Shown here: positions 10,642 through 22,060 of the stretch, in pieces
How the letters are laid out: every line of letters begins with the position of its first letter
Position numbering within the stretch: position 1 is the stretch's first letter
Assembly (NCBI RefSeq): GCF_963169125.1
Contig: NC_084798.1
Location: 195,171,481 to 195,235,480, forward strand
From: Humulus lupulus
Lineage: Eukaryota; Streptophyta; Magnoliopsida; Rosales; Cannabaceae
Direction of reading: 5' to 3'
Length of the DNA stretch: 64,000 bases
Notes under the pieces: model-generated
Told to the model about the DNA's origin: nothing
What the model saw: only the letters and a program-made list of their open reading frames with translations
Databases searched by the model: none
Program-made: the position numbers and the translations under genes

Positions 10642-11659
10642 AAAGGTTTTATGTTGAGCTAGCGACGTTAAACTTAGCTAAAGTTTATCTATATTATTTT
10701 ATTTTTTTTAAGACATTTTTGTTTAATTTTTTTTTTCATGTAATTTTTTTCTTTTTCAAATTAGTTTTAATTTTATAAAAAAATATATATTTAGGCCAAA
10801 TGGCCTGTGGCCGTGACCAGCCCTATTCCAAGCTGCGACCTGGAGAACAAAACGTAATGGTCGTGGCCACTGTGCGATTTCAGCACCATTTTTTAAAAAA
10901 AAACTCTCATTTCATTTATTTTCCACTTATTACACAATCAAAGACCCCAAAACCGAAAAACTCTCATTTTCACACAAAATTTCATCATTTTCCCTAATTT
11001 TCACTCAAATTATTCCCCAAAATCATCACAATTCTCATCATCAATCTTCATTCTCTACCACTTTTCATCTATTCTCACCAAAATTCTCCTTTTCTAAAAA
11101 AAATTCCCTTTCAAAACCTAAAGTTCCATAATTCCAAATTTGACAATTAAGGTTATTCAACTAGTTTCAAGGTGCTTCATTGACACAATCAAGCTTTCAA
11201 AGACTTTCTATAGTCAATCACAAGTAAGTAGCTTCTCTTGATTATTTTATTATTGAGTTTTCAGTATTGAAGAATAAGATTTGGGGTATTTTGGATTATA
11301 TGGTTTTTGGTGGATGAATTACTTACATAATGTGATCATTGGCTTAGAATAGTTGTTTATATTGTTATATTGGTGATAATTTCAATTTTGGGGAGATTGA
11401 ATTACTACAATATAAGTTTCCACTATTGGATTAGTCTATGCCTATTAAGTGTTTGATGAAAGTCCTAAGAGAAGTGTGTTTCAGTTTTAAGGGGAAATGA
11501 TTGAATATTTTTGAAGAGGAAGTATTTATTTGTTTAGTAGATATTTGGTGAGAGTAATTAGAGGAGTTTGAATTGATATTTTTGGGGTATCTTGAATTAT
11601 TCTCTTAGTGCTTAATTATTTTGTTAAAGGAAGCTTATCCCTGAGTTTTGAAGTTAAGA
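10642..11659 (+). other. Athila pol-ORF2 interval with possible promoter, CT-rich leader and intron
   Basis: No coding region is visible. An AT-rich stretch (TATATATTTAGG at ~10783) leads into a GC-rich cluster of GGCCGTGACC-like motifs (10799-10890). A ~300 bp A/C/T-rich stretch poor in G follows, resembling a plant 5' leader. A GTAAGTAG donor-like site is at ~11224, and a T-rich, intron-like stretch runs to the ORF2 start. This suggests ORF2 may have its own promoter and a 5' intron, but no acceptor is clear-cut. Confidence 0.35.
10799..10890. repeat. GC-rich motif cluster in the Athila interior
   Basis: Three GGCCGTGACCAG/GCTGCGACC/GGTCGTGGCCAC-like motifs lie in otherwise AT-rich DNA. 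They are followed by GATTTCAGCACCA. The same arrangement, including ATTTCAGCAC, recurs in the solo LTR at 31199-31288, and related motifs cluster in the Athila LTR at 14515-14671. Confidence 0.55.
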
Positions 11660-12813
11660 ATGGCACCAAAGTGATTTAGAAAGAATACCAAAGGTGCTTC
11701 CTCATCTAAGGTTCAATTTGATGCCACCAAATTTATTTCTGAGGAGGCATTCAAACGCTATCAAGATGCGGTAGTGAAACAGAAAACGATGATTGAAGAG
11801 AGGGGGTTTGATATGGCGATTAGTCATGGGTATCCATCCATTGCGGAGCATATTGAGAAAAGTCATTGGATGAAATTTTGTTCACAACCCAATGTTGCAG
11901 TAATCCCTATAGTAAGAGAGTTTTATGCTAATGGAATTTCTCAAGTCACAGCTATGGCTACAGTGCGAAGGGTTAATGTGAATTTCTCAAGTGCAACCAT
12001 AAATCAATTTTATGGGCTTCCTAGCATAGATAATAATCAGTATAGCCAAATAGTTGATAATCCTGACTTTAATGAGATTATCCAATTTATGTGCAAGCCA
12101 AATACCCAATGGAAGTTAACTGAAACAAGTCATCCCATTAAGTTTAAGCGAGAGGCGATGGGAGTTATTGAAAAAGCCTGGCATAAGTTTATTAATGCAA
12201 AGTTATTTCCCACTAAATATGTCAGTGATGTGAATGTGGATACTGCCGTACTTTTATATGTCATCTTGAAGGGGAAAACAATTGATGCGGGGCCCATTAT
12301 CAAGTCCTCCATTCAGAACAGTTTCAGACATGTTTCTAAGGGATTCTACCATCCCTATCTCATTACCGCCATGTGTGCTCAAAATAGTGTGAAATGGGAT
12401 CCTTCAGAGCCTTTGTTGCAGCCCATGCATATACTATATAGATATTCCATCACTCACTTCAAGGTCACTGACACTGCAGGGGCTAGCTCATCTTCTCAAA
12501 CTCAGGCTAGGCCACTACCATCAACCAAAAATATGACCTTGGAGGACCGTATAAATTTGTGGATGAATCCATGTACATTACCTCTCAAGAGTTGCATGCT
12601 CACTATACTGAATTCCAAACACACCAACAACGCATGATTGAGTGGGCCAGTTATCAAGATGTCTGTTTCAAGATGAATTCCATACACCTTGGCATGGAGA
12701 TGGCAAACTATCCACCCACACCACAATGGATTCAATCGTATCCACCACCTATTCCCATGATGCAAGATGATGAGAATGAGGAGGAAGCTGAAGATGATCA
12801 AGGAGATGCCTGA
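11660..12813 (+). pseudogene. Athila second ORF, Transposase_32-like ('putative plant transposon protein')
   Basis: The likely start is the ATG at 11660 (MAPK), broken at codon 5 by TGA. The frame then stays open to 12637. A one-base shift near 12550 leads into the frame that ends at 12813 with an acidic tail rich in Asp and Glu. The core has IEERGFDMAISHGYP, WMKFCSQPNVAVIPIVREFYAN, VNVNFSSATINQFYGLP and KGFYHPYLITAMCAQ. These are the landmarks of the protein encoded after pol in many Athila elements (Pfam family of putative plant transposon proteins, PF20167 as I recall it). It occupies the env-like position, but I see no signal peptide or membrane segment, so an envelope role is not supported. 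Function unknown. Confidence 0.75.
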
Positions 12814-14202
12814 TTAATGAGCATTTACTTCGGTTGAGGAAGTTTTTCTTTATTTTATTTTATTTTATTTTTCATTGAGGACAATGTATTGTATAAGTGT
12901 GGGGGAAGGGGACAATTGAAACTAAACTGCTTTGATTTTATTTTGTTGCATTGTTTTTGCTTTGATTTTATTTTTATTATGTTGCATTTTTTATGTTTTT
13001 ATGTTGTTTTTCTTTTCTTTTCATTTTTAGTTTGTTTAGGTTGTCATAAGCATGGTTATGTTGGAAGTTGTTTGTCAATGATAAAAACTTCTGATTGAGA
13101 TGAAACTATTCCTAGGAAAATGATGCATTCTGCATGAATTGTGTGGTTGTTACTTAAGCTTGATGTTTGATTTTTAAACATAATGTGTGTACAATTAGAT
13201 TTACTTTTTCACTAGTATTTGGAGACATTTATGCATGTTATTACTTATATATAGTCTCGACCATTCTAGAAACCATTGATTAATTGTTTGAGGTGAAATC
13301 CTAAGTACACATATTCTTTGGATTAGTTAAGCCTTTCAAGCTTACCTATGAAATTGAATATCTTAGTTTCCCATTTTTGAGCCATAATGACTAGTCTTTT
13401 TCTTTTATAAGCTTATATCTAAACCTTTGTAGCCTAAAAATTCTATCTTTTTCTATGACCCATTACACCATAGTTTTATATGATTGTTTGATTTGGTGGG
13501 CTATGTTATGGATTGTAAGAAAGGGAAGTGGCATTGCTTTGTTGGATTATAATGTGAAAGTATATGATCTACTATTTCTTCCAATGAGTTGAATTGAAAA
13601 GAACAAAACGGAAAAAATCTGCAAGTATTGCAAAAGTATAAGTGTGGGGGAAATAGTAAGATCAGTGTGGAAAGAACAAGAGATTATGTATTATTTTTTA
13701 ATTCTATGGGAAGTTTGTGAGAAGATCTAGAGAATAAAAAAAATGTATAGGCTATGGTGTGATTTAAGATTAAATATTCCTTTTTCATCTACCTTCAACT
13801 TTAGCCTTACATTACAAGCTTTTAAAGACATTATGATTCTTAATTATGTGTGTTTATATTAGTGGAGAACAATTGGTTAATGTCTATGGAGTGGATGATT
13901 TTCATGAAAATATTATTATATATAAGACTTTAAAACATATTATGGCATGTATAAATTGATTCAAATGTTTGTGTTTTGGTTTGTTTGATTGTGCATAATC
14001 ATAAATAAGATCAAGTTTTAAGTGGTGACTAGGCATTGAGTTGAAATTCTGAGGATTGTGGACTTCAGATTTTTCTTATAACTCATTTGGTTGATCAATC
14101 TTTGAAATAACTAACACTTTCGACAAATTTTTTTCTTGTGTTTTCTTTGTTTAGTTTTTAGTTTTCATTAGCGGTTTTGCTACAAGACTAGCAAAGTTTA
14201 AA
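12814..14202 (+). other. Athila long 3' untranslated region with extra polypurine-like motifs
   Basis: Nearly 1.4 kb without a credible gene. AAGTGTGGGGGAAGGGG at 12895-12911 and TAAGTGTGGGGGAAA at 13639-13653 closely match the true polypurine tract at 14203-14214. The rest is T-rich, including a TATTTTATTTTATTTT run at about 12850. Confidence 0.7.
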
Positions 14203-14214
14203 TGTGGGGGAATT
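14203..14214 (+). promoter_or_regulatory. Athila polypurine tract
   Basis: TGTGGGGGAATT directly precedes the LTR start TGATAAGGG. This is the usual arrangement in Athila elements. Confidence 0.75.
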
Positions 14215-15691
14215 TGATAAGGGTATTTTGGATATTATATTTGTTATCCTTTTTCACTTAGATAATGTTCATTTCAAGTGTTTTTAGGTGTTCTTAGCTT
14301 TGTTTTAGGAGTCTTTGATTTTTAAGCCATAAAATATTTTATAAGGTATTATTGATGAATTTGATATATTTTTGTGGTTGGGAATGGATGTACAGTGATA
14401 GGACTCGACAAAATGAAGTTTGAAAAAAGTTTGAAGTGTTTTAGAAGTCCCTAATCCCGATGTTCGAGCTTAAAGTTGAAGATTACGAAGAAAAAGCATG
14501 GAAGCAGAATTTGGTCTGTGGCCGCGGCCACCAACATTTACTGGTCACGGCCTGGGAGTCAGAGAGTAGTGGCTGTGGCCTCCATAGTCTCCTGGCCGCG
14601 ACCTCCATGCGAATCTGGCCCGAAAACACCCCGTGGTCGCAGCCACCAGGAATCACTGGCCGCGGCCGTGCGGCAATTTTTTTCTTAAAATTTTAATTTT
14701 AAATGTAATTTTTGGTGGACTATAAAAGGGATTAGGGTTAACTTTTATAATAACTTTGGATTGCGAATTTTAGAGGCTAGAGCAGCAGATGAGGAGAAAA
14801 GACATCATCATCTACATTCTTCAATCTATTTTTCTTTCTTCTCAAAACTCTTTTATTTTCATTGAATATTTATGTTTATGAATATGAATATGAATATGAT
14901 TATGGAGTAGTTTTCTTTATAGTTGAGGGTTATTTCAAAACCCTAGATATGAGATCTTGAATGCATTGATGCATTTTATTTCTTATATTAAATTGCTTCT
15001 ATTTTTCTATTTGAATGTCGTGGATCTTGTAAAATCTTGTTTAGACGGCCGCTAATTAGAGTTTTGCATTATTCTACTATCATCTTAGGATTGTTATTCA
15101 CCTAATAGTTTAGGATTCTAAGTAGAGTGATAAATTGCAATTAGAGTATTGTGATGGGTATTTTGATTGTGATGAAAAATAGAACCTAGGTTAAATTAAT
15201 TGCATGCTTAATGAATTTGTTGCCTAGATTAACATGTTTCCATTGAGCGTAATGCTTTTACTAGGTTAAATAGATCGCATGCTTAATGGGTTTATTGCTG
15301 GGTAAAAATGGTTAATTACGAGCACTTAGCTTTAATTAAGTATAATAGGGAAACTGGAATAATTGACTACTTAAGTGTTATTTGCGGGGTTAGTAGTTTA
15401 ATTGGGAATAGAGAATATTATTCGTCATTGTTGATAGATTAATTATCGAAGGTGGAGAGTAATTCTTGACTATTTCTTTAATATCGTTATATCCTTAGAT
15501 ATTCAATCTTTGATATTTATTTCATTTTATGTTTTCAACTTTTAAAACTAAAACTCCTTTCTAATTTTAGTTAGTTCTTATTTTGAATAACAATTTGATC
15601 ATAGTCCTCGTGGGTTTGACTCTTATTTACCGCTATATTGAAGTAGCTGGTGTAAGTGAATACAAAATATATATTTAAATTTGATACGGCA
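14215..15691 (+). repeat. Athila 3' LTR (~1.48 kb)
   Basis: It starts TGATAAGGGTATTTTGG after the polypurine tract. A TATA box (CTATAAAAGGG) is at 14720-14730. A GC-rich palindrome cluster lies at 14515-14671, 50 bp upstream of it. The right end is put at TTTGATACGGCA, followed by DNA of a different character. Without the 5' LTR the end is uncertain by tens of bases. Confidence 0.65.
14515..14671. repeat. GGCCGCGGCC palindrome cluster in the Athila LTR
   Basis: At least six copies of TGGCCGCGGCCA or close variants (GGTCACGGCC, GGCTGTGGCC, GGCCGCGACC, GGTCGCAGCC, GGCCGCGGCC) lie within 157 bp of otherwise AT-rich LTR. They end 50 bp before the TATA box, which fits an upstream control region; this is inference. 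Confidence 0.7.
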
Positions 15692-16693
15692 TACGGCACC
15701 CATTATGAGGTAACCAGGAAAAGCATAAACTGGTAAGACCTCCTCTATGAGGTAAACAGGAACTTTGGTCCTCGAATAACCTATGCGCGTTTGCCCTATG
15801 AGTTATGTCATATTCTTAGTAACTCATTTGTTGTGTCACGTTCAGCACGCTAACAACCTATTGTTTTTCATACAAGATACAAGTAGACTTAGAACAATTT
15901 ATAACACAACATAGTAACTCATACTTTTCATAACACTTTAGCTTGCCGTATCTCATACTTTCCATAACAATAGCTCTTGCAACATATTAGTTCATACTTT
16001 TCATAACATATTTCGTAGACAATTCTAGCTAACTTCCTTACCTCAAGTCCAAGCAAATTTAATGTGTGGGGTACTTCACAACGAGCCTAGACTCACAACC
16101 AAGCGTTCGTTTTAAAATCATGTAAGATTACATATGTTCAACATAGATACCCCACATGTGCATGAGTCATTCACATGTGGCACATGTTACACCATGCTAC
16201 AAACATTCAATAATTTCACATAAAATCATAAAGGAATAACTTCAAGTCTACTAGTGAGTCCTTAATGTTTGCAAACCAAGAATCATACACTTAATTAAAT
16301 GGCTCATATTTAAACGTAAAACATAGCTTGCATGTAACATGCATACGTGGGATGATTCTTAAAAATTGCATTGAAGTTGGTAATATTTATTCCTTTATTT
16401 TCTTGTCAACTTCACAAAAATTCAGCAAGCATAAAATAAATTGTCAATTTGATTATTACTATTTTATTCCTTTAAGTCATACATTTGCCATTCATAATTT
16501 TTATTACAAAAATTTAATTTACCAAAATAATTATTTAGTTATAATTGTATAAAACAATAATATCATTTATTATTTAATAACAATTAGAAGAATGTGACAA
16601 AAAAATTGTAGTTACTTATAAAATAATTAAATTGCCATGATTAATTTGTTTCACAAAAAAAGTCCTTTTATCTTGGAAACTAATTAACAAGAC
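15692..16693 (-). repeat. E6: probable old Tekay-type LTR, piece 1
   Basis: No coding region. It appears continuous, once later insertions are removed, with 29462-30505, 31624-32614 and 42250-42393. The - strand start TGTAGAGC at 42393 matches the Tekay LTR start. Three imperfect ~47-bp repeats containing CTATGAGGTAA-like cores lie at 15697-15810 and recall the triplicate repeats in the Tekay LTRs here. The assignment is inference; an intergenic origin is possible. Confidence 0.35.
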
Positions 16694-16698
16694 GTGAT
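16694..16698. repeat. Target-site duplication of E2, left copy
   Basis: GTGAT, identical to the five bases directly after the 3' LTR (29457-29461). Confidence 0.9.
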
Positions 16699-17505
16699 TG
16701 TTACACCCTGATTTCGAACATGAGGTTGTGATCCTGAAATCTAGGCTCGTTAGGTGTAAGCTCGAAATATACACGGTTGTCATGTAATCCTTCAGTCGGG
16801 CCGTTTTGCTGTAAATAACGATCTCGAAAAGCTCAACGATGCGTAGCCTCGAATATGCTCTGAGCTCGCAAATAGCATGGTTTGACACTTGAATATATCC
16901 TTGGACCATCCCTTGCCTTCCGAAATGGTTCGAGCTCGGAATGTGTGAGTTCGAAAGCGACGACATCGACAATGGTTACTTGTTCTGTGCATAGACGAAG
17001 TTAGGCAACGAGCTCGTGATCAACTGATAGTCTCGGAGATGCAATGAATCTTGTATCTGAATTAATCAATTACATGTGAACATATTTATTGTTGTGAAAT
17101 CCCAATGTTTAAGGGATATTATCTGAGTTGTTATCCGATCCCACATTTTATGGGACTTTTCCATGTACGTAGGAAATAATGCATTAAATATCATTATATT
17201 ATTTGATTCCCAAAATATCTTCCCGAAATATGTGGGAATGAATTCTGTAACCTCCTCTATAAATAGAGAAGGAAACTCCATTTGTAAGGGACTGAAGACT
17301 GAATTCTTGAGAGAAAACTCTGGGCAACTATTCTCTGAAAAATTTCCAGAAAACTCCCAAGTGCTAATAACACCAACTCGTGGACTTGGCAAATTTAACT
17401 GCTGAACCACGTAAAAATCTCTTGTATTCACCTTCTTTCATTTCCTCCAATATTTTTCTTGTTTAATTGCTCTCCTTTTCAAGTTGACGAAAAACAACGT
17501 CAACA
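16699..17505 (+). repeat. 5' LTR of E2
   Basis: TGTTACACC to GCGTCAACA [ends CGTCAACA]; a TATA box (CTATAAATAG) is at 17258-17267. The U3 part is notably rich in TCGA and GAGCTCG motifs. The mate is at 28651-29456. Confidence 0.95.
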
Positions 17506-17506
17506 G

Positions 17507-17526
17507 TTTGGTGCTTTCATTGAGAG
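17507..17526 (+). promoter_or_regulatory. Primer-binding site of E2
   Basis: TTTGGTGCTTTCATTGAGAG starts two bases inside the LTR end. Its position fits a tRNA primer site. I cannot assign the tRNA with certainty from memory. Confidence 0.6.
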
Positions 17527-17577
17527 CCATTAAACATTGTGTGAATCTGTTTAGTCAGAAAGCCTCTCGAATTAGCA

Positions 17578-19806
17578 ATGGCTGCAAATGATCCCAATAT
17601 TCCTAAGGAGGAAATCATAGATGAAGATGAGTACCCCCGACGCCCTGGAAAGCAACCTATGGTGAGTCCTGATCCAGATGAAAGAAGTGGTTCATCCGAC
17701 TCTCGGGGACCACCTGCTCCCAGGGCCGACGAGGACATGCACTACAATCCCAAGAGATATGTCCTGATCATGGAACTCAAAAATCACCAGCTACGTAAAA
17801 AATTAGCAGAAGCTAAAAAACGCAACGAAGAGTTAGCCAGGCTAGTTGCTGAAGAGCAGGCGGCTTAGGCTCCACCTCCGCAAGATGCCCCACCTTTGCG
17901 GGACGTTCACGTCCCACCTCGTAGGCCTTAGGGACAACCGCGCAAAAATGCAGCCACCCGAAGAGCGGAGCAACCTCCACCGCCAGTAGAGCAGCCTGTC
18001 CAACCAAGACCCCAGAGAGGTAACCGGGCTGAAGGTGCTGCCAACCCAACTGCAGAAGCACCAGCAGAAGTAGAAAATAACCGAGCCCCCTCAGAGGCTC
18101 AGACCCAAAATCCTTGTGCTACGCAGAATGTGCCAGAGCCTGATCACGCAAATTCAGGGCCTTCTAGGACCCCTAATGAACGGCAACCACCTTCTCCAAT
18201 AAGGCCTCCACCATCGTCGATAAGGCATCCCTCGCCAATTCGGAGAGATGTGCAACTAGCCCATCACGATAGGGAAGGACGATTTGGGCGAAGACATGGG
18301 AATAATGAAACTGCTAGGGAGCGTAGGGGTCCCCATCCCACAAGGAGCCAATTGTCTCGATCTCAAACTATTGAGACAAGGAGGCCAGCAAGAAACCCAT
18401 CTCGAAATAATCATGCAACGAGCCATGTCAGCGAGAGTTTGGGTGAAACTAGATCCGTGAATATATATAACCCGGAGCCTAGGAATGCTGGAAACTGAGG
18501 AGATCACCCAGACTTACGGGAGCATTTAAACCATAATCGGGAGCGTGACAAACCCCCGAATCCAGAGCTGAGAGATCATCTCAACAGGCGCAAACATCTC
18601 ACGCCGAGGCGGGGAACTGGAGTTGTAATCAACGATAACCAATTCCCCCTGATTCATGGCAAAGCTCCCATAGATCCAGTCGTCCAAGAAAGGATTGAAC
18701 AGTTGGAAAGAGCATTCAGGCTCTTGCAGAACGAACGCAGTCGGGAGTGAGACGAAGAATTCAATGAGGAACTCGAGCCCTTTGCCCCGCACATCTCCAG
18801 CACCCCCTTTCCTCAAGGATTTAGAATTCCCCATGTCCCATCATTTGATGGAAATTCAAATCCATATAGTCACTTAAGCAAGTTCAACATGATCATGCGA
18901 GCCAGTAATGTGGGCTACGAGCTCAGGTGTATGCTGTTCCCAGCCTCTCTCACGGGACCAACAAAAAACTGGTTTGAAAAATACAAAATACATTTGATTG
19001 CTTCTTGGGATCAACTATCGAGAGATTTCAAGAAACAATTCAAAGCCATGGTCGACATTAGGCCTGAGGCTTCTGCCTTAACCAATGTCCGACAGCAGCC
19101 AAATGAGTCGCTGAAAGGTTATCTCATAAGGTTTAACTTGGAAGTCGCTTGAGCTCGTGATGTCGATGATAGTGGTCATTTAATGGCTGTTTGAGCTGGA
19201 GTAATGCCTGGAAGTCCTCTTTGGGAAGATATGCAAAGAAAGCCTGTAAGGTCCTTAATCGAGTTCAATCGAAGAGCTTAGAGGTTTATTAATGTAGAGG
19301 AGGCGAGGTCAGCTTTGAATATGACCTCTCAACCCATAACTACAACAACGAATGCTAACTCTGCCTCGACCTCGATGGATCCTACAACTTCAAAACCCTA
19401 TGGTGACAACCCTTCTAAGAGAAAGAAAAATGAAGGGAATAACCCTGAGGCGTATGGGGGAAAGAAGACGAAAGGGGAAAGATACTTCCCCGTATACAAA
19501 GTGTATACCGAGCTTAATGAGTCTCGGGAGAATATCTACCTGGCTAATGAAAACCAGGTCCCTTTCAGATGACATGATCCCATGAGGAATCAGAAGGCAA
19601 AAAGAGACTCCAACAAGTACTGCAGATTCCACCAAGACATCGGACATATAGCCGATGAGTGTCGGCAGTTGAAAGATGAGATCGAAGGATTGATCTCAAG
19701 GGGATATTTTGGGCAATATGTAAGAAACCAAAACCCCATCCAGGCTTCCACCATCCAAAGGGCAGTAGCTTTACTACCTGCCCAAAACAATAACTCTCGA
19801 CCTTAG
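17578..19806 (+). pseudogene. gag: Tat gag (E2, broken by stops)
   Basis: The ATG at 17578 follows a 72-nt leader. The N-terminal third has a charged helix near LKNHQLRKKLAEAKKRNEEL. It is followed by a long Pro/Arg-rich linker and then the gag core: VPSFDGNSNPYSHLSKFNM, LFPASLTGPTKNWFEKY, QLSRDFKKQFKAM and ESLKGYLIRFN. A zinc-knuckle-like CRFHQDIGHIADEC lies near 19620-19665. All pieces are in one frame. It is broken by about ten stops, almost all TAG or TGA, e.g. at 17866, 18496, 18748, 19150 and 19570. Several stand where CAG or CGA would restore the expected residue. Confidence 0.85.
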
Positions 19807-20685
19807 GAGGATGAGCGACTCCCTCCGATTGATGGAGAGGATGTTATAACCATCTCGGGGGGACCTCACATCGTAGGCTCAGGAAAGACTGCCCAGAAAA
19901 AATATGTTAATGAGTTAAAAACTGGTGACAGTTCTCCTTAATAACCCGAACCTAGAACTCTGAAACAATAAAGAGTTGAAACACAACCCATAACCTTTAC
20001 TGAAGAGGATGCGTCTCATGTCCAGTTCGCCCATAATGACCCCCCGGTCATCTCCCTCCAGCTCGCAAACAAGAGGGTACAACGAGTCCTGATTGATAAC
20101 AAAAGCTCGGTAAATATCCTCCACAAAGCCACTTTAGAAAAGATGGGACTCGTGCTTCGCGACCTTAAAGCCTGTGCAACTACATTGTATGACTTTTTAG
20201 GAGAAGGGATCGCCTGTATGGGATCCATTGAACTCACTGTAACCTTGGGAGACTACCCAGTCTCAGTAACCAAGATGATGGAATTCGTCATGGTGAATCT
20301 CCCATCGGCCTATAATGTACTGCTCGGGAGACCTACCCAAGTAGGGCTGGGGGCAGTATCATCCGTTAGGCATCTGGCCATCAAGTTCTCGACTTCTAGT
20401 GGCATCGGGACTTTGAAAGGGGACCATCTCGAAGGGAGGGAATGCTACAACATTTTCGTTAGAGGGAAAATGCAAACAAGTGCGCAAATACTTGTTGTGA
20501 TTTAGAATAAGAATGGGACGATCTTCGAAATAGATGAAGAGATCAATCCAAGAATAGAAGAAAGGGCTGACCTCGAGCCGCTAGAGGAGCTCGAAGAAGT
20601 CAAGCTAGAAGAAGTCGATCCCCCAAAAACTGTGAAGGTGGGAAAAAACCTTTTAGAAAAAACAAAGTAGCAATTAATTTTCTTC
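19807..20685 (+). pseudogene. pol: Tat protease region (E2)
   Basis: Same frame as gag. The active-site loop reads LIDNKSSVNIL at about 20089-20120. Tat proteases normally have D-x-G-S-S, so the Gly is replaced by Lys, which should inactivate it. Further landmarks are the MEFVMVNLPSAYNVLLGRPT block near 20280-20335 and HLAIKFST. Stops lie at 19804, 19939, 20503 and 20668. It would have matured Gag-Pol. Confidence 0.75.
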
Positions 20686-22060
20686 TTGAGGGAGAACCAG
20701 GATGTTTTCGCATGGTCACATTTGGACATGGTAGGGATAAGTGTGAATGTGATAAGCCATGCACTTAACATTGACAAGAACTTCCCCCTGAAGCAACAAA
20801 AACGAAGACTCATGGATGATGATAGGAAGAAAGCCTTGAAGGAAGAAGTTGACAGGTTAAAAGCGAACCGATTTATACGAGAGGCCTTCTACCCTGATTG
20901 GGTCGCCAACCCAGTTTTGGTTCCAAAACCTAACGAAACATGGAGAACTTGCATCAACTACTCTGATCTCAACAAGGCATACCCTAAGGATTGCTTTCCC
21001 CTACCTTGGATCGATCAGCTCGTTGATGCCACAGCTGGGCACGGTCTTATGTCATTCATGGATGCTTATTCTGGATATAACCAGATCGCCATGCATGCAC
21101 TGGACCAAGAGCATACAAGTTTGTAACAGATAAAGGGCTGTACAGTTACAATGTCATGCCTTTCGGGCTAAAAGATGCTGGAGCGTCGTAACAAAGGCTC
21201 GAAAACAGGATGTTCTCCGAGTAGATAAGTAATAACATGGAAGTGTATGTTGATGATATGTTAGTCAAATCTAAACATAACAATAACCATGTGGACGACC
21301 TCGAAGAATTCTTTGTTGTGCTGCGGAAGTACAACATGAAGCTCAATTCCCAAAAATGCTCATTCGGAGTATCATCGGGAAAGTTCTTGGGCTTCATAGT
21401 AAACACACGAGGAATAGAGGTTAATCCTAACAAGATCTAGGCTGTAATTGACATGCCCTCACCTCAAAAGCATAAAGATGTCCAGAGCTTAACTGGACGG
21501 ATGGCGACATTAAGTAGATTTATCTCTAAATCTATAGACCGTTGTCTTCCATTCTTCAATCTTTTGAGAGGAGGCAAGAAATTTGAATGGACAGAGGAAT
21601 GGAAGCTCGCATTCTAGGAACTAAAGAAACATCTTGTGGAGCCCCCGATCTTGTTGAAACCTATCACAGGAGAAGTTTTATACCTGTATCTCGCTACAAC
21701 TGAGCACGCCATCAGCGCCGTGCTCGTTTGAGAAGATCAAAAGGTACAAAAACCAGTGTACTATATCAGCAAGAGGTTACTGGGGGCATAATCGAGGTAC
21801 CCGTTAATGGAAAAACTGTCTCTCAGCCTAATCCACTCATCTCGAAAGCTTCGACCTTACTTCCAAGCACACCCCATCCATATGCTGGCTGATCAACCAC
21901 TGCGGCAAGTCTTGTCCAAGCCAAAGGCCTCGGGCCGATTGTTAAAATGGGATGTTGAGCTCGGGCAGTTTGAGATCACGTATCATCCAAGAATGACCAT
22001 AAAAGGGCAGGCCCTGACATACTTCATTGTGGAATGTATGGGAGCGTCTGATGACGAAGT
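20686..22060 (+). pseudogene. pol: Tat reverse transcriptase and gypsy RNase H (E2)
   Basis: RT blocks: KKALKEEVDRLKANRFIREA, WVANPVLVPKPNETWRTCINY, LMSFMDAYSGYNQIAMHALD, then after a one-base shift near 21115 NVMPFGLKDAGA, and catalytic YVDDMLVKSK at 21246-21275. Next come FLGFIVNTRGIEVNPNKI and the thumb. The gypsy RNase H follows (LYLATTEHAISAVLV, YYISKRLLGA, HPIHMLADQPL). Its first catalytic Asp is not visible, as is common in Tat elements where the second RNase H takes over. Stops include 21124, 21190, 21223 and 21436. Confidence 0.85.

Larger units (their letters stand above)
5744..15691 (+). mobile_element. Ty3/gypsy Athila-lineage element, 5' end missing
   Basis: The sequence resumes mid-gag right after the E1 LTR and then runs through gag, protease, RT, RNase H, integrase, a long gap, a second ORF, a long 3' untranslated region, polypurine tract and 3' LTR. 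Protease, RT and integrase motifs are of Athila type, as is the extra ORF after pol. The 5' LTR and start of gag should lie left of E1, outside the window. The right boundary (about 15691) is where an LTR-like end gives way to unrelated DNA and is not fixed by a target-site copy. Confidence 0.85.

Noticed and set aside
11660..12813. Envelope protein assignment for Athila ORF2
   Set aside because: No signal peptide or transmembrane stretch is visible and the motifs match the plant transposon-protein family instead.
16328..17431. ORFs of 66-121 codons in the old LTR piece and the E2 5' LTR (repeated at 28744-29383)
   Set aside because: They lie over LTR promoter and leader sequence, recur only because the LTR is duplicated, and have no coding signature.
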